Assembly: GCF_963576545.1 (NCBI RefSeq)
Contig: NW_026870567.1
Coordinates: 42,302 to 106,301 of the forward strand
From: Limanda limanda
Lineage: Eukaryota; Chordata; Actinopteri; Pleuronectiformes; Pleuronectidae
Length of the DNA: 64,000 nt
Reading direction: 5' to 3'
Position 1 is the first letter of the stretch. Every line of letters starts with the position of its first letter. The notes under the pieces are model-generated. The model saw only the letters and a program-made list of their open reading frames with translations, was not told where the DNA came from and searched no databases. Of this stretch, positions 35,746-49,248 are shown piece after piece. Both the position numbers and the translations under genes were made by a program.

Positions 35746-38700
35746 GGTACCGATCGATGCGCGCTACCCCATTTAGTGGGGGTAGAGCCTACTTGCAAGT
35801 CTCTCCGACCTTCACAAAAAAAGTTATTCAAGAATATCTCTTTCTCCTATGTGCTTTCATCCCTAACCCTAACCCTAACCCTTCCGAAAGTCGGAGAAGC
35901 TCAAGGATGGTACCGATCGATGCGCGCTACCCCATTTAGTGGGGGTAGAGCCTACTTGCAAGTCTCTCCGACCTTCACAAAAAAAGTTATTCAAGAATAT
36001 CTCTTTCTCCTATGTGCTTTCATCCCTAACCCTAACCCTAACCCTTCCGAAAGTCGGAGAAGCTCAAGGATGGTACCGATCGATGCGCGCTACCCCATTT
36101 AGTGGGGGTAGAGCCTACTTGCAAGTCTCTCCGACCTTCACAAAAAAAGTTATTCAAGAATATCTCTTTCTCCTATGTGCTTTCATCCCTAACCCTAACC
36201 CTAACCCTTCCGAAAGTCGGAGAAGCTCAAGGATGGTACCGATCGATGCGCGCAACCCCATTTAGTGGGGGTAGAGCCTACTTGCAAGTCTCTCCGACCT
36301 TCACAAAAAAGGTTATTCAAGAATATCTCCTCAGATTTGGGGGAATTTCGTCGGTCGACCTCTTCCGAAGGTCGTACAAGCTCGGGGATGGAACCAATCG
36401 ATCCGCAGGACCCAAATTAGTCCAGATGCAACCACTTTCCAAGTCTCTCCGACCTTCACAAAAAAAGTTATTCAAGAATATCTCTTTCTCCTATGTGCTT
36501 TCATCCCTAACCCTAACCCTAACCCTTCCGAAAGTCGGAGAAGCTCAAGGATGGTACCGATCGATGCGCGCTACCCCATTTAGTGGGGGTAGAGCCTACT
36601 TGCAAGTCTCTCCGACCTTCACAAAAAAAGTTATTCAAGAATATCTCCTCAGATTTGGGGGAATTTCGTCGGTCGACCTCTTCCGAAGGTCGTACAAGCT
36701 CGGGGATGGTACCAATCGATCCGCAGGACCCAAATTAGTCCAGATGCAACCACTTTCCAAGTCTCTCCGACCTTCACAAAAAAAGTTATTCAAGAATATC
36801 TCTTTCTCCTATGTGCTTTCATCCCTAACCCTAACCCTAACCCTTCCGAAAGTCGGAGAAGCTCAAGGATGGTACCGATCGATGCGCGCTACCCCATTTA
36901 GTGGGGGTAGAGCCTACTTGCAAGTCTCTCCGACCTTCACAAAAAACGTTATTCAAGAATATCTCTTTCTCATATGTGCTTTCATCCCTAACCCTAACCC
37001 TAACCCTTCCGAAAGTCGGAGAAGCTCAAGGATGGTACCGATCGATGCGCGCTACCCCATTTAGTGGGGGTAGAGCCTACTTGCAAGTCTCTCCGACCTT
37101 CACAAAAAAAGTTATTCAAGAATATCTCTTTCTCCTATGTGCTTTCATCCCTAACCCTAACCCTAACCCTTCCGAAAGTCGGAGAAGCTCAAGGATGGTA
37201 CCGATCGATGCGCGCTACCCCATTTAGTGGGGGTAGAGCCTACTTGCAAGTCTCTCCGACCTTCACAAAAAAAGTTATTCAAGAATATCTCTTTCTCCTA
37301 TGTGCTTTCATCCCTAACCCTAACCCTAACCCTTCCAAAAGTCGGAGAAGCTCAAGGATGGTACTGATCGATGCGCGCAACCCCATTTAGTGGGGGTAGA
37401 GCCTACTTGCAAGTCTCTCCGACCTTCACAAAAAAAGTTATTCAAGAATATCTCCTCAGATTTGGGGGAATTTCGTCGGTCGACCTCTTCCGAAGGTCGT
37501 ACAAGCTCGGGGATGGTACCAATCGATCTGCAGGACCCAAATTAGTCCAGATGCAACCACTTTCCAAGTCTCTCCGACCTTCACAAAAAAAGTTATTCAA
37601 GAATATCTCTTTCTCCTATGTGCTTTCATCCCTAACCCTAACCCTAACCCTTCCGAAAGTCGGAGAAGCTCAAGGATGGTACCGATCGATGCGCGCTACC
37701 CCATTTAGTGGGGGTAGAGCCTACTTGCAAGTCTCTCCGACCTTCACAAAAAAAGTTATTCAAGAATATCTCTTTCTCCTATGTGCTTTCATCCCTAACC
37801 CTAACCCTAACCCTTCCAAAAGTCGGAGAAGCTCAAGGATGGTACCGATCGATGCGCGCTACCCCATTTAGTGGGGGTAGAGCCTACTTGCAAGTCTCTC
37901 CGACCTTCACAAAAAAAGTTATTCAAGAATATCTCCTCAGATTTGGGGGAATTTCGTCGGTCGACCTCTTCCGAAGGTCGTACAAGCTCGGGGATGGTAC
38001 CAATCGATCCGCAGGACCCAAATTAGTCCAGATGCAACCACTTTCCAAGTCTCTCCGACCTTCACAAAAAAAGTTATTCAAGAATATCTCTTTCTCCTAT
38101 GTGCTTTCATCCCTAACCCTAACCCTAACCCTTCCGAAAGTCGGAGAAGCTCAAGGATGGTACTGATCGATGCGCGCTACCCCATTTAGTGGGGGTAGAG
38201 CCTACTTGCAAGTCTCTCCGACCTTCACAAAAAAAGTTATTCAAGAATATCTCTTTCTCCTATGTGCTTTCATCCCTAACCCTAACCCTTCCGAAAGTCG
38301 GAGAAGCTCAAGGATGGTACCGATCGATGCGCGCTACCCCATTTAGTGGGGGTAGAGCCTACTTGCAAGTCTCTCCGACCTTCACAAAAAAAGTTATTCA
38401 AGAATATCTCTTTCTCCTATGTGCTTTCATCCCTAACCCTAACCCTAACCCTTCCGAAAGTCGGAGAAGCTCAAGGATGGTACCGATCGATGCGCGCTAC
38501 CCCATTTAGTGGGGGTAGAGCCTACTTGCAAGTCTCTCCGACCTTCACAAAAAAAGTTATTCAAGAATATCTCTTTCTCCTATGTGCTTTCATCCCTAAC
38601 CCTAACCCTAACCCTTCCGAAAGTCGGAGAAGCTCAAGGATGGTACTGATCGATGCGCGCAACCCCATTTAGTGGGGGTAGAGCCTACTTGCAAGTCTCT

Positions 38701-41700
38701 CCGACCTTCACAAAAAAAGTTATTCAAGAATATCTCCTCAGATTTGGGGGAATTTCGTCGGTCGACCTCTTCCGAAGGTCGTACAAGCTCGGGGATGGTA
38801 CCAATCGATCCGCAGGACCCAAATTAGTCCAGATGCAACCACTTTCCAAGTCTCTCCGACCTTCACAAAAAAAGTTATTCAAGAATATCTCTTTCTCCTA
38901 TGTGCTTTCATCCCTAACCCTAACCCTTCCGAAAGTCGGAGAAGCTCAAGGATGGTACCGATCGATGCGCGCTACCCCATTTAGTGGGGGTAGAGCCTAC
39001 TTGCAAGTCTCTCCGACCTTCACAAAAAAAGTTATTCAAGAATATCTCTTTCTCCTATGTGCTTTCATCCCTAACCCTAACCCTAACCCTTCCGAAAGTC
39101 GGAGAAGCTCAAGGATGGTACCGATCGATGCGCGCAACCCCATTTAGTGGGGGTAGAGCCTACTTGCAAGTCTCTCCGACCTTCACAAAAAAAGTTATTC
39201 AAGAATATCTCCTCAGATTTGGGGGAATTTCGTCGGTCGACCTCTTCCGAAGGTTGTACAAGCTCGGGGATGGTACCAATCGATCCGCAGGACCCAAATT
39301 AGTCCAGATGCAACCACTTTTCAAGTCTCTCCGACCTTCACAAAAAAAGTTATTCAAGAATATCTCTTTCTCCTATGTGCTTTCATCCCTAACCCTAACC
39401 CTAACCCTTCCGAAAGTCGGAGAAGCTCAAGGATGGTACCGATCGATGCGCGCTACCCCATTTAGTGGGGGTAAAGCCTACTTGCAAGTCTCTCCGACCT
39501 TCACAAAAAAAGTTATTCAAGAATATCTCCTCAGATTTGGGGGAATTTCGTCGGTCGACCTCTTCCGAAGGTCGTACAAGCTCGGGGATGGTACCAATCG
39601 ATCCGCAGGACCCAAATTAGTCCAGATGCAACCACTTTCCAAGTCTCTCCGACCTTCACAAAAAAAGTTATTCAAGAATATCTCTTTCTCCTATGTGCTT
39701 TCATCCCTAACCCTAACCCTAACCCTTCCGAAAGTCGGAGAAGCTCAAGGATGGTACCGATCGATGCGCGCTACCCCATTTAGTGGGGGTAGAGCCTACT
39801 TGCAAGTCTCTCCGACCTTCACAAAAAAAGTTATTCAAGAATATCTCTTTCTCCTATGTGCTTTCATCCCTAACCCTAACCCTAACCCTTCCGAAAGTCG
39901 GAGAAGCTCAAGGATGGTATCGATCGATGCGCGCTACCCCATTTAGTGGGGGTAGAGCCTACTTGCAAGTCTCTCCGACCTTCACAAAAAAAGTTATTCA
40001 AGAATATCTCTTTCTCCTATGTGCTTTCATCCCTAACCCTAACCCTTCCGAAAGTCGGAGAAGCTCAAGGATGGTACCGATCGATGCGCGCTACCCCATT
40101 TAGTGGGGGTAGAGCCTACTTGCAAGTCTCTCCGACCTTCACAAAAAAAGTTATTCAAGAATATCTCTTTCTCCTATGTGCTTTCATCCCTAACCCTAAC
40201 CCTAACCCTTCCGAAAGTCGGAGAAGCTCAAGGATAGTACTGATCGATGCGCGCAACCCCATTTAGTGGGGGTAGAGCCTACTTGCAAGTCTCTCCGACC
40301 TTCACAAAAAAAGTTATTCAAGAATATCTCCTCAGATTTGGGGGAATTTCGTCGGTCGACCTCTTCCGAAGGTCGTACAAGCTCGGGGATGGTACCAATC
40401 GATCCGCAGGACCCAAATTAGTCCAGATGCAACCACTTTCCAAGTCTCTCCGACCTTCACAAAAAAAGTTATTCAAGAATATCTCTTTCTCCTATGTGCT
40501 TTCATCCCTAACCCTAACCCTAACCCTTCCGAAAGTCGGAGAAGCTCAAGGATGGTACTGATCGATGCGCGCTACCCCATTTAGTGGGGGTAGAGCCTAC
40601 TTGCAAGTCTCTCCGACCTTCACAAAAAAAGTTATTCAAGAATATCTCTTTCTCCTATGTGCTTTCATCCCTAACCCTAACCCTAACCCTTCCGAAAGTC
40701 GGAGAAGCTCAAGGATGGTACCGATCGATGCGCGCTACCCCATTTAGTGGGGGTAGAGCCTACTTGCAAGTCTCTCCGACCTTCACAAAAAAAGTTATTC
40801 AAGAATATCTCTTTCTCCTATGTGCTTTCATCCCTAACCCTAACCCTAACCCTTCCGAAAGTCGGAGAAGCTCAAGGATGGTACCGATCGATGCGCGCTA
40901 CCCCATTTAGTGGGGGTAGAGCCTACTTGCAAGTCTCTCCGACCTTCACAAAAAAAGTTATTCAAGAATATCTCTTTCTCCTATGTGCTTTCATCCCTAA
41001 CCCTAACCCTAACCCTTCCGAAAGTCGGAGAAGCTCAAGGATGGTACCGATCGATGCGCGCTACCCCATTTAGTGGGGGTAGAGCCTATTTGCAAGTCTC
41101 TCCGACCTTCACAAAAAAAGTTATTCAAGAATATCTCTTTCTCCTATGTGCTTTCATCCCTAACCCTAACCCTAACCCTTCCGAAAGTCGGAGAAGCTCA
41201 AGGATGGTACCGATCGATGCGCGCTACCCCATTTAGTGGGGGTAGAGCCTACTTGCAAGTCTCTCCGACCTTCACAAAAAAAGTTATTCAAGAATATCTC
41301 TTTCTCCTATGTGCTTTCATCCCTAACCCTAACCCTAACCCTTCCGAAAGTCGGAGAAGCTCAAGGATGGTACTGATCGATGCGCGCAACCCCATTTAGT
41401 GGGGGTAGAGCCTACTTGCAAGTCTCTCCGACCTTCACAAAAAAAGTTATTCAAGAATATCTCCTCAGATTTGGGGGAATTTCGTCGGTCGACCTCTTCC
41501 GAAGGTCGTACAAGCTCGGGGATGGTACCAATCGATCCGCAGGACCCAAATTAGTCCAGATGCAACCACTTTCCAAGTCTCTCCGACCTTCACAAAAAAA
41601 GTTATTCAAGAATATCTCTTTCTCCTATGTGCTTTCATCCCTAACCCTAACCCTAACCCTTCCGAAAGTCGGAGAAGCTCAAGGATGGTACCGATCGATG

Positions 41701-44700
41701 CGCGCTACCCCATTTAGTGGGGGTAGAGCCTACTTGCAAGTCTCTCCGACCTTCACAAAAAAAGTTATTCAAGAATATCTCTTTCTCCTATGTGCTTTCA
41801 TCCCTAACCCTAACCCTAACCCTTCCGAAAGTCGGAGAAGCTCAAGGATGGTACCGATCGATGCGCGCAACCCCATTTAGTGGGGGTAGAGCCTACTTGC
41901 AAGTCTCTCCGACCTTCACAAAAAAAGTTATTCAAGAATATCTCCTCAGATTTGGGGGAATTTCGTCGGTCGACCTCTTCCGAAGGTCGTACAAGCTCGG
42001 GGATGGTACCAATCGATCCGCAGGACCCAAATTAGTCCAGATGCAACCACTTTCCAAGTCTCTCCGACCTTCACAAAAAAAGTTATTCAAGAATATCTCT
42101 TTCTCCTATGTGCTTTCATCCCTAACCCTAACCCTAACCCTTCCGAAAGTCGGAGAAGCTCAAGGATGGTACCGATCGATGCGCGCTACCCCATTTAGTG
42201 GGGGTAGAGCCTACTTGCAAGTCTCTCCGACCTTCACAAAAAAAGTTATTCAAGAATATCTCCTCAGATTTGGGGGAATTTCGTCGGTCGACCTCTTCCG
42301 AAGGTCGTACAAGCTCGGGGATGGTACCAATCGATCCGCAGGACCCAAATTAGTCCAGATGCAACCACTTTCCAAGTCTCTCCGACCTTCACAAAAAAAG
42401 TTATTCAAGAATATCTCTTTCTCCTATGTGCTTTCATCCCTAACCCTAACCCTAACCCTTCCGAAAGTCGGAGAAGCTCAAGGATGGTACCGATCGATGC
42501 GCGCTACCCCATTTAGTGGGGGTAGAGCCTACTTGCAAGTCTCTCCGACCTTCACAAAAAAAGTTATTCAAGAATATCTCTTTCTCCTATGTGCTTTCAT
42601 CCCTAACCCTAACCCTAACCCTTCCGAAAGTCGGAGAAGCTCAAGGATGGTACCGATCGATGCGCGCTACCCCATTTAGTGGGGGTAGAGCCTACTTGCA
42701 AGTCTCTCCGACCTTCACAAAAAAAGTTATTCAAGAATATCTCTTTCTCCTATGTGCTTTCATCCCTAACCCTAACCCTTCCGAAAGTCGGAGAAGCTCA
42801 AAGATGGTACCGATCGATGCGTGCTACCCCATTTAGTGGGGGTAGAGCCTACTTGCAAGTCTCTCCGACCTTCACAAAAAAAGTTATTCAAGAATATCTC
42901 TTTCTCCTATGTGCTTTCATCCCTAACCCTAACCCTAACCCTTCCGAAAGTCGGAGAAGCTCAAGGATGGTACCGATCGATGCGCGCTACCCCATTTAGT
43001 GGGGGTAGAGCCTACTTGCAAGTCTCTCCGACCTTCACAAAATAAGTTATTCAAGAATATCTCCTCAGATTTGGGGGAATTTCGTCGGTCGACCTCTTCC
43101 GAAGGTCGTACAAGCTCGGGGATGGTACCAATCGATCCGCAGGACCCAAATTAGTCCAGATGCAACCACTTTCCAAGTCTCTCCGACCTTCACAAAAAAA
43201 GTTATTCAAGAATATCTCTTTCTCCTATGTGCTTTCATCCCTAACCCTAACCCTAACCCTTCCGAAAGTCGGAGAAGCTCAAGGATGGTACCGATCGATG
43301 CGCGCTACCCCATTTAGTGGGGGTAGAGCCTACTTGCAAGTCTCTCCGACCTTCACAAAAAAAGTTATTCAAGAATATCTCTTTCTCCTATGTGCTTTCA
43401 TCCCTAACCCTAACCCTAACCCTTCCGAAAGTCGGAGAAGCTCAAGGATGGTACCGATCGATGCGCGCTACCCCATTTAGTGGGGGTAGAGCCTACTTGC
43501 AAGTCTCTCCGACCTTCACAAAAAAAGTTATTCAAGAATATCTCTTTCTCCTATGTGCTTTCATCCCTAACCCTAACCCTAACCCTTCCGAAAGTCGGAG
43601 AAGCTCAAGGATGGTACCGATCGATGCGCGCTACCCCATTTAGTGGGGGTAGAGCCTACTTGCAAGTCTCTCCGACCTTCACAAAAAAAGTTATTCAAGA
43701 ATATCTCTTTCTCCTATGTGCTTTCATCCCTAACCCTAACCCTAACCCTTCCGAAAGTCGGAGAAGCTCAAGGATGGTACCGATCGATGTGCGCTACCCC
43801 ATTTAGTGGGGGTAGAGCCTACTTGCAAGTCTCTCCGACCTTCACAAAAAAAGTTATTCAAGAATATCTCTTTCTCCTATGTGCTTTCATCCCTAACCCT
43901 AACCCTAACCCTTCCGAAAGTCGGAGAAGCTCAAGGATGGTACCGATCGATGCGCGCTACCCCATTTAGTGGGGGTAGAGCCTACTTGCAAGTCTCTCCG
44001 ACCTTCACAAAAAAAGTTATTCAAGAATATCTCTTTCTCCTATGTGCTTTCATCCCTAACCCTAACCCTTCCGAAAGTCGGAGAAGCTCAAGGATGGTAC
44101 CGATCGATGCGCGCTACCCCATTTAGTGGGGGTAGAGCCTACTTGCAAGTCTCTCCGACCTTCACAAAAAAAGTTATTCAAGAATATCTCTTTCTCCTAT
44201 GTGCTTTCATCCCTAACCCTAACCCTAACCCTTCCGAAAGTCGGAGAAGCTCAAGGATGGTACCGATCGATGCGCGCTACCCCATTTAGTGGGGGTAGAG
44301 CCTACTTGCAAGTCTCTCCGACCTTCACAAAAAAAGTTATTCAAGAATATCTCTTTCTCCTATGTGCTTTCATCCCTAACCCTAACCCTAACCCTTCCGA
44401 AAGTCGGAGAAGCTCAAGGATGGTACTGATCGATGCGCGCAACCCCATTTAGTGGGGGTAGAGCCTACTTGCAAGTCTCTCCGACCTTCACAAAAAAAGT
44501 TATTCAAGAATATCTCCTCAGATTTGGGGGAATTTCGTCGGTCGACCTCTTCCGAAGGTCGTACAAGCTCGGGGATGGTACCAATCGATCCGCAGGACCC
44601 AAATTAGTCCAGATGCAACCACTTTCCAAGTCTCTCCGACCTTCACAAAAAAAGTTATTCAAGAATATCTCTTTCTCCTATGTGCTTTCATCCCTAACCC

Positions 44701-47700
44701 TAACCCTTCCGAAAGTCGGAGAAGCTCAAGGATGGTACCGATCGATGCGCGCTACCCCATTTAGTGGGGGTAGAGCCTACTTGCAAGTCTCTCCGACCTT
44801 CACAAAGAAGTTATTCAAGAATATCTCTTTCTCCTATGTGCTTTCATCCCTAACCCTAACCCTAACCCTTCCGAAAGTCGGAGAAGCTCAAGGATGGTAC
44901 CGATCGATGCGCGCAACCCCATTTAGTGGGGGTAGAGCCTACTTGCAAGTCTCTCCGACCTTCACAAAAAAAGTTATTCAAGAATATCTCCTCAGATTTG
45001 GGGGAATTTCGTCGGTCGACCTCTTCCGAAGGTCGTACAAGCTCGGGGATGGTACCAATCGATCCGCAGGACCCAAATTAGTCCAGATGCAACCACTTTT
45101 CAAGTCTCTCCGACCTTCACAAAAAAAGTTATTCAAGAATATCTCTTTCTCCTATGTGCTTTCATCCCTAACCCTAACCCTAACCCTTCCGAAAGTCGGA
45201 GAAGCTCAAGGATGGTACCGATCGATGCGCGCTACCCCATTTAGTGGGGGTAGAGCCTACTTGCAAGTCTCTCCGACCTTCACAAAAAAAGTTATTCAAG
45301 AATATCTCCTCAGATTTGGGGGAATTTCGTCGGTCGACCTCTTCCGAAGGTCGTACAAGCTCGGGGATGGTACCAATCGATCCGCAGGACCCAAATTAGT
45401 CCAGATGCAACCACTTTCCAAGTCTCTCCGACCTTCACAAAAAAAGTTATTCAAGAATATCTCTTTCTCCTATGTGCTTTCATCCCTAACCCTAACCCTA
45501 ACCCTTCCGAAAGTCGGAGAAGCTCAAGGATGGTACCGATCGATGCGCGCTACCCCATTTAGTGGGGGTAGAGCCTACTTGCAAGTCTCTCCGACCTTCA
45601 CAAAAAAAGTTATTCAAGAATATCTCTTTCTCCTATGTGCTTTCATCCCTAACCCTAACCCTAACCCTTCCGAAAGTCGGAGAAGCTCAAGGATGGTACC
45701 GATCGATGCGCGCTACCCCATTTAGTGGGGGTAGAGCCTACTTGCAAGTCTCTCCGACCTTCACAAAAAAAGTTATTCAAGAATATCTCTTTCTCCTATG
45801 TGCTTTCATCCCTAACCCTAACCCTAACCCTTCCGAAAGTCGGAGAAGCTCAAGGATGGTACCGATCGATGCGCGCTACCCCATTTAGTGGGGGTAGAGC
45901 CTACTTGCAAGTCTCTCCGACCTTCACAAAAAAAGTTATTCAAGAATATCTCTTTCTCCTATGTGCTTTCATCCCTAACCCTAACCCTAACCCTTCCGAA
46001 AGTCGGAGAAGCTCAAGGATGGTACTGATCGATGCGCGCTACCCCATTTAGTGGGGGTAGAGCCTACTTGCAAGTCTCTCCGACCTTCACAAAATAAGTT
46101 ATTCAAGAATATCTCCTCAGATTTGGGGGAATTTCGTCGGTCGACCTCTTCCGAAGGTCGTACAAGCTCGGGGATGGTACCAATCGATCCGCAGGACCCA
46201 AATTAGTCCAGATGCAACCACTTTCCAAGTCTCTCCGACCTTCACAAAAAAAGTTATTCAAGAATATCTCTTTCTCCTATGTGCTTTCATCCCTAACCCT
46301 AACCCTAACCCTTCCGAAAGTCGGAGAAGCTCAAGGATGGTACCGATCGATGCGCGCTACCCCATTTAGTGGGGGTAGAGCCTACTTGCAAGTCTCTCCG
46401 ACCTTCACAAAAAAAGTTATTCAAGAATATCTCTTTCTCCTATGTGCTTTCATCCCTAACCCTAACCCTAACCCTTCCGAAAGTCGGAGAAGCTCAAGGA
46501 TGGTACCGATCGATGCGCGCTACCCTGTTTAGTGGGGGTAGAGCCTACTTGCAAGTCTCTCCGACCTTCACAAAAAAAGTTATTCAAGAATATCTCTTTC
46601 TCCTATGTGCTTTCATCCCTAACCCTAACCCTAACCCTTCCGAAAGTCGGAGAAGCTCAAGGATGGTACCGATCGATGCGCGCTACCCCATTTAGTGGGG
46701 GTAGAGCCTACTTGCAAGTCTCTCCGACCTTCACAAAAAAAGTTATTCAAGAATATCTCTTTCTCCTATGTGCTTTCATCCCTAACCCTAACCCTAACCC
46801 TTCCGAAAGTCGGAGAAGCTCAAGGATGGTACCGATCGATGCGCGCTACCCCATTTAGTGGGGGTAGAGCCTACTTGCAAGTCTCTCCGACCTTCACAAA
46901 AAAAGTTATTCAAGAATATCTCTTTCTCCTATGTGCTTTCATCCCTAACCCTAACCCTAACCCTTCCGAAAGTCGGAGAAGCTCAAGGATGGTACCGATC
47001 GATGCGCGCTACCCCATTTAGTGGGGGTAGAGCCTACTTGCAAGTCTCTCCGACCTTCACAAAAAAAGTTATTCAAGAATATCTCTTTCTCCTATGTGCT
47101 TTCATCCCTAACCCTAACCCTAACCCTTCCGAAAGTCGGAGAAGCTCAAGGATGGTACCGATCGATGCGCGCTACCCCATTTAGTGGGGGTAGAGCCTAC
47201 TTGCAAGTCTCTCCGACCTTCACAAAAAAAGTTATTCAAGAATATCTCTTTCTCCTATGTGCTTTCATCCCTAACCCTAACCCTAACCCTTCCGAAAGTC
47301 GGAGAAGCTCAAGGATGGTACCGATCGATGCGCGCTACCCCATTTAGTGGGGGTAGAGCCTACTTGCAAGTCTCTCCGACCTTCACAAAAAAAGTTATTC
47401 AAGAATATCTCTTTCTCCTATGTGCTTTCATCCCTAACCCTAACCCTAACCCTTCCGAAAGTCGGAGAAGCTCAAGGATGGTACCGATCGATGCGCGCTA
47501 CCCCATTTAGTGGGGGTAGAGCCTACTTGCAAGTCTCTCCGACCTTCACAAAATAAGTTATTCAAGAATATCTCCTCAGATTTGGGGGAATTTCGTCGGT
47601 CGACCTCTTCCGAAGGTCGTACAAGCTCGGGGATGGTACCAATCGATCCGCAGGACCCAAATTAGTCCAGATGCAACCACTTTCCAAGTCTCTCTGACCT

Positions 47701-49248
47701 TCACAAAAAAAGTTATTCAAGAATATCTCTTTCTCCTATGTGCTTTCATCCCTAACCCTAACCCTAACCCTTCCGAAAGTCGGAGAAGCTCAAGGATGGT
47801 ACCGATCGATGCGCGCTACCCCATTTAGTGGGGGTAGAGCCTACTTGCAAGTCTCTCCGACCTTCACAAAAAAAGTTATTCAAGAATATCTCTTTCTCCT
47901 ATGTGCTTTCATCCCTAACCCTAACCCTAACCCTTCCGAAAGTCGGAGAAGCTCAAGGATGGTACCGATCGATGCGCGCTACCCCATTTAGTGGGGGTAG
48001 AGCCTACTTGCAAGTCTCTCCGACCTTCACAAAAAAAGTTATTCAAGAATATCTCTTTCTCCTATGTGCTTTCATCCCTAACCCTAACCCTAACCCTTCC
48101 GAAAGTCGGAGAAGCTCAAGGATGGTACCGATCGATGCGCGCTACCCCATTTAGTGGGGGTAGAGCCTACTTGCAAGTCTCTCCGACCTTCACAAAATAA
48201 GTTATTCAAGAATATCTCCTCAGATTTGGGGGAATTTCGTCGGTCGACCTCTTCCGAAGGTCGTACAAGCTCGGGGATGGTACCAATCGATCCGCAGGAC
48301 CCAAATTAGTCCAGATGCAACCACTTTCCAAGTCTCTCCGACCTTCACAAAAAAAGTTATTCAAGAATATCTCTTTCTCCTATGTGCTTTCATCCCTAAC
48401 CCTAACCCTAACCCTTCCGAAAGTCGGAGAAGCTCAAGGATGGTACCGATCGATGCGCGCTACCCCATTTAGTGGGGGTAAAGCCTACTTGCAAGTCTCT
48501 CCGACCTTCACAAAAAAAGTTATTCAAGAATATCTCTTTCTCCTATGTGCTTTCATCCCTAACCCTAACCCTAACCCTTCCGAAAGTCGGAGAAGCTCAA
48601 GGATGGTACCGATCGATGCGCGCTACCCCATTTAGTGGGGGTAGAGCCTACTTGCAAGTCTCTCCGACCTTCACAAAAAAAGTTATTCAAGAATATCTCT
48701 TTCTCCTATGTGCTTTCATCCCTAACCCTAACCCTAACCCTTCCGAAAGTCGGAGAAGCTCAAGGATGGTACCGATCGATGCGCGCTACCCCATTTAGTG
48801 GGGGTAGAGCCTACTTGCAAGTCTCTCCGACCTTCACAAAAAAAGTTATTCAAGAATATCTCTTTCTCCTATGTGCTTTCATCCCTAACCCTAACCCTAA
48901 CCCTTCCGAAAGTCGGAGAAGCTCAAGGATGGTACTGATCGATGCGCGCAACCCCATTTAGTGGGGGTAGAGCCTACTTGCAAGTCTCTCCGACCTTCAC
49001 AAAAAAAGTTATTCAAGAATATCTCCTCAGATTTGGGGGAATTTCGTCGGTCGACCTCTTCCGAAGGTCGTACAAGCTCGGGGATGGTACCAATCGATCC
49101 GCAGGACCCAAATTAGTCCAGATGCAACCACTTTCCAAGTCTCTCCGACCTTTACAAAAAAAGTTATTCAAGAATATCTCTTTCTCCTATGTGCTTTCAT
49201 CCCTAACCCTAACCCTAACCCTTCCGAAAGTCGGAGAAGCTCAAGGAT
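35746..49248 (+). repeat. Mixed BC and A block
   Basis: Three A are followed by dimers at 36235, 36553, 37360, 37841, 38642, 39117, 39435, 40236, 41369, 41850, 42168, 42969, 44422, 44896, 45214, 46021, 47480, 48124 and 48931, with 0, 3, 1, 3, 1, 0, 3, 5, 1, 0, 3, 7, 1, 0, 3, 7, 2, 3 and 0 A after them. The A-run pattern 1, 0, 3 recurs (38642, 41369, 44422). Six 6-bp contractions fall here. The CAAAATAAG core variant marks four dimers (42969, 46021, 47480, 48124), suggesting one spreading lineage. Confidence 0.92.
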
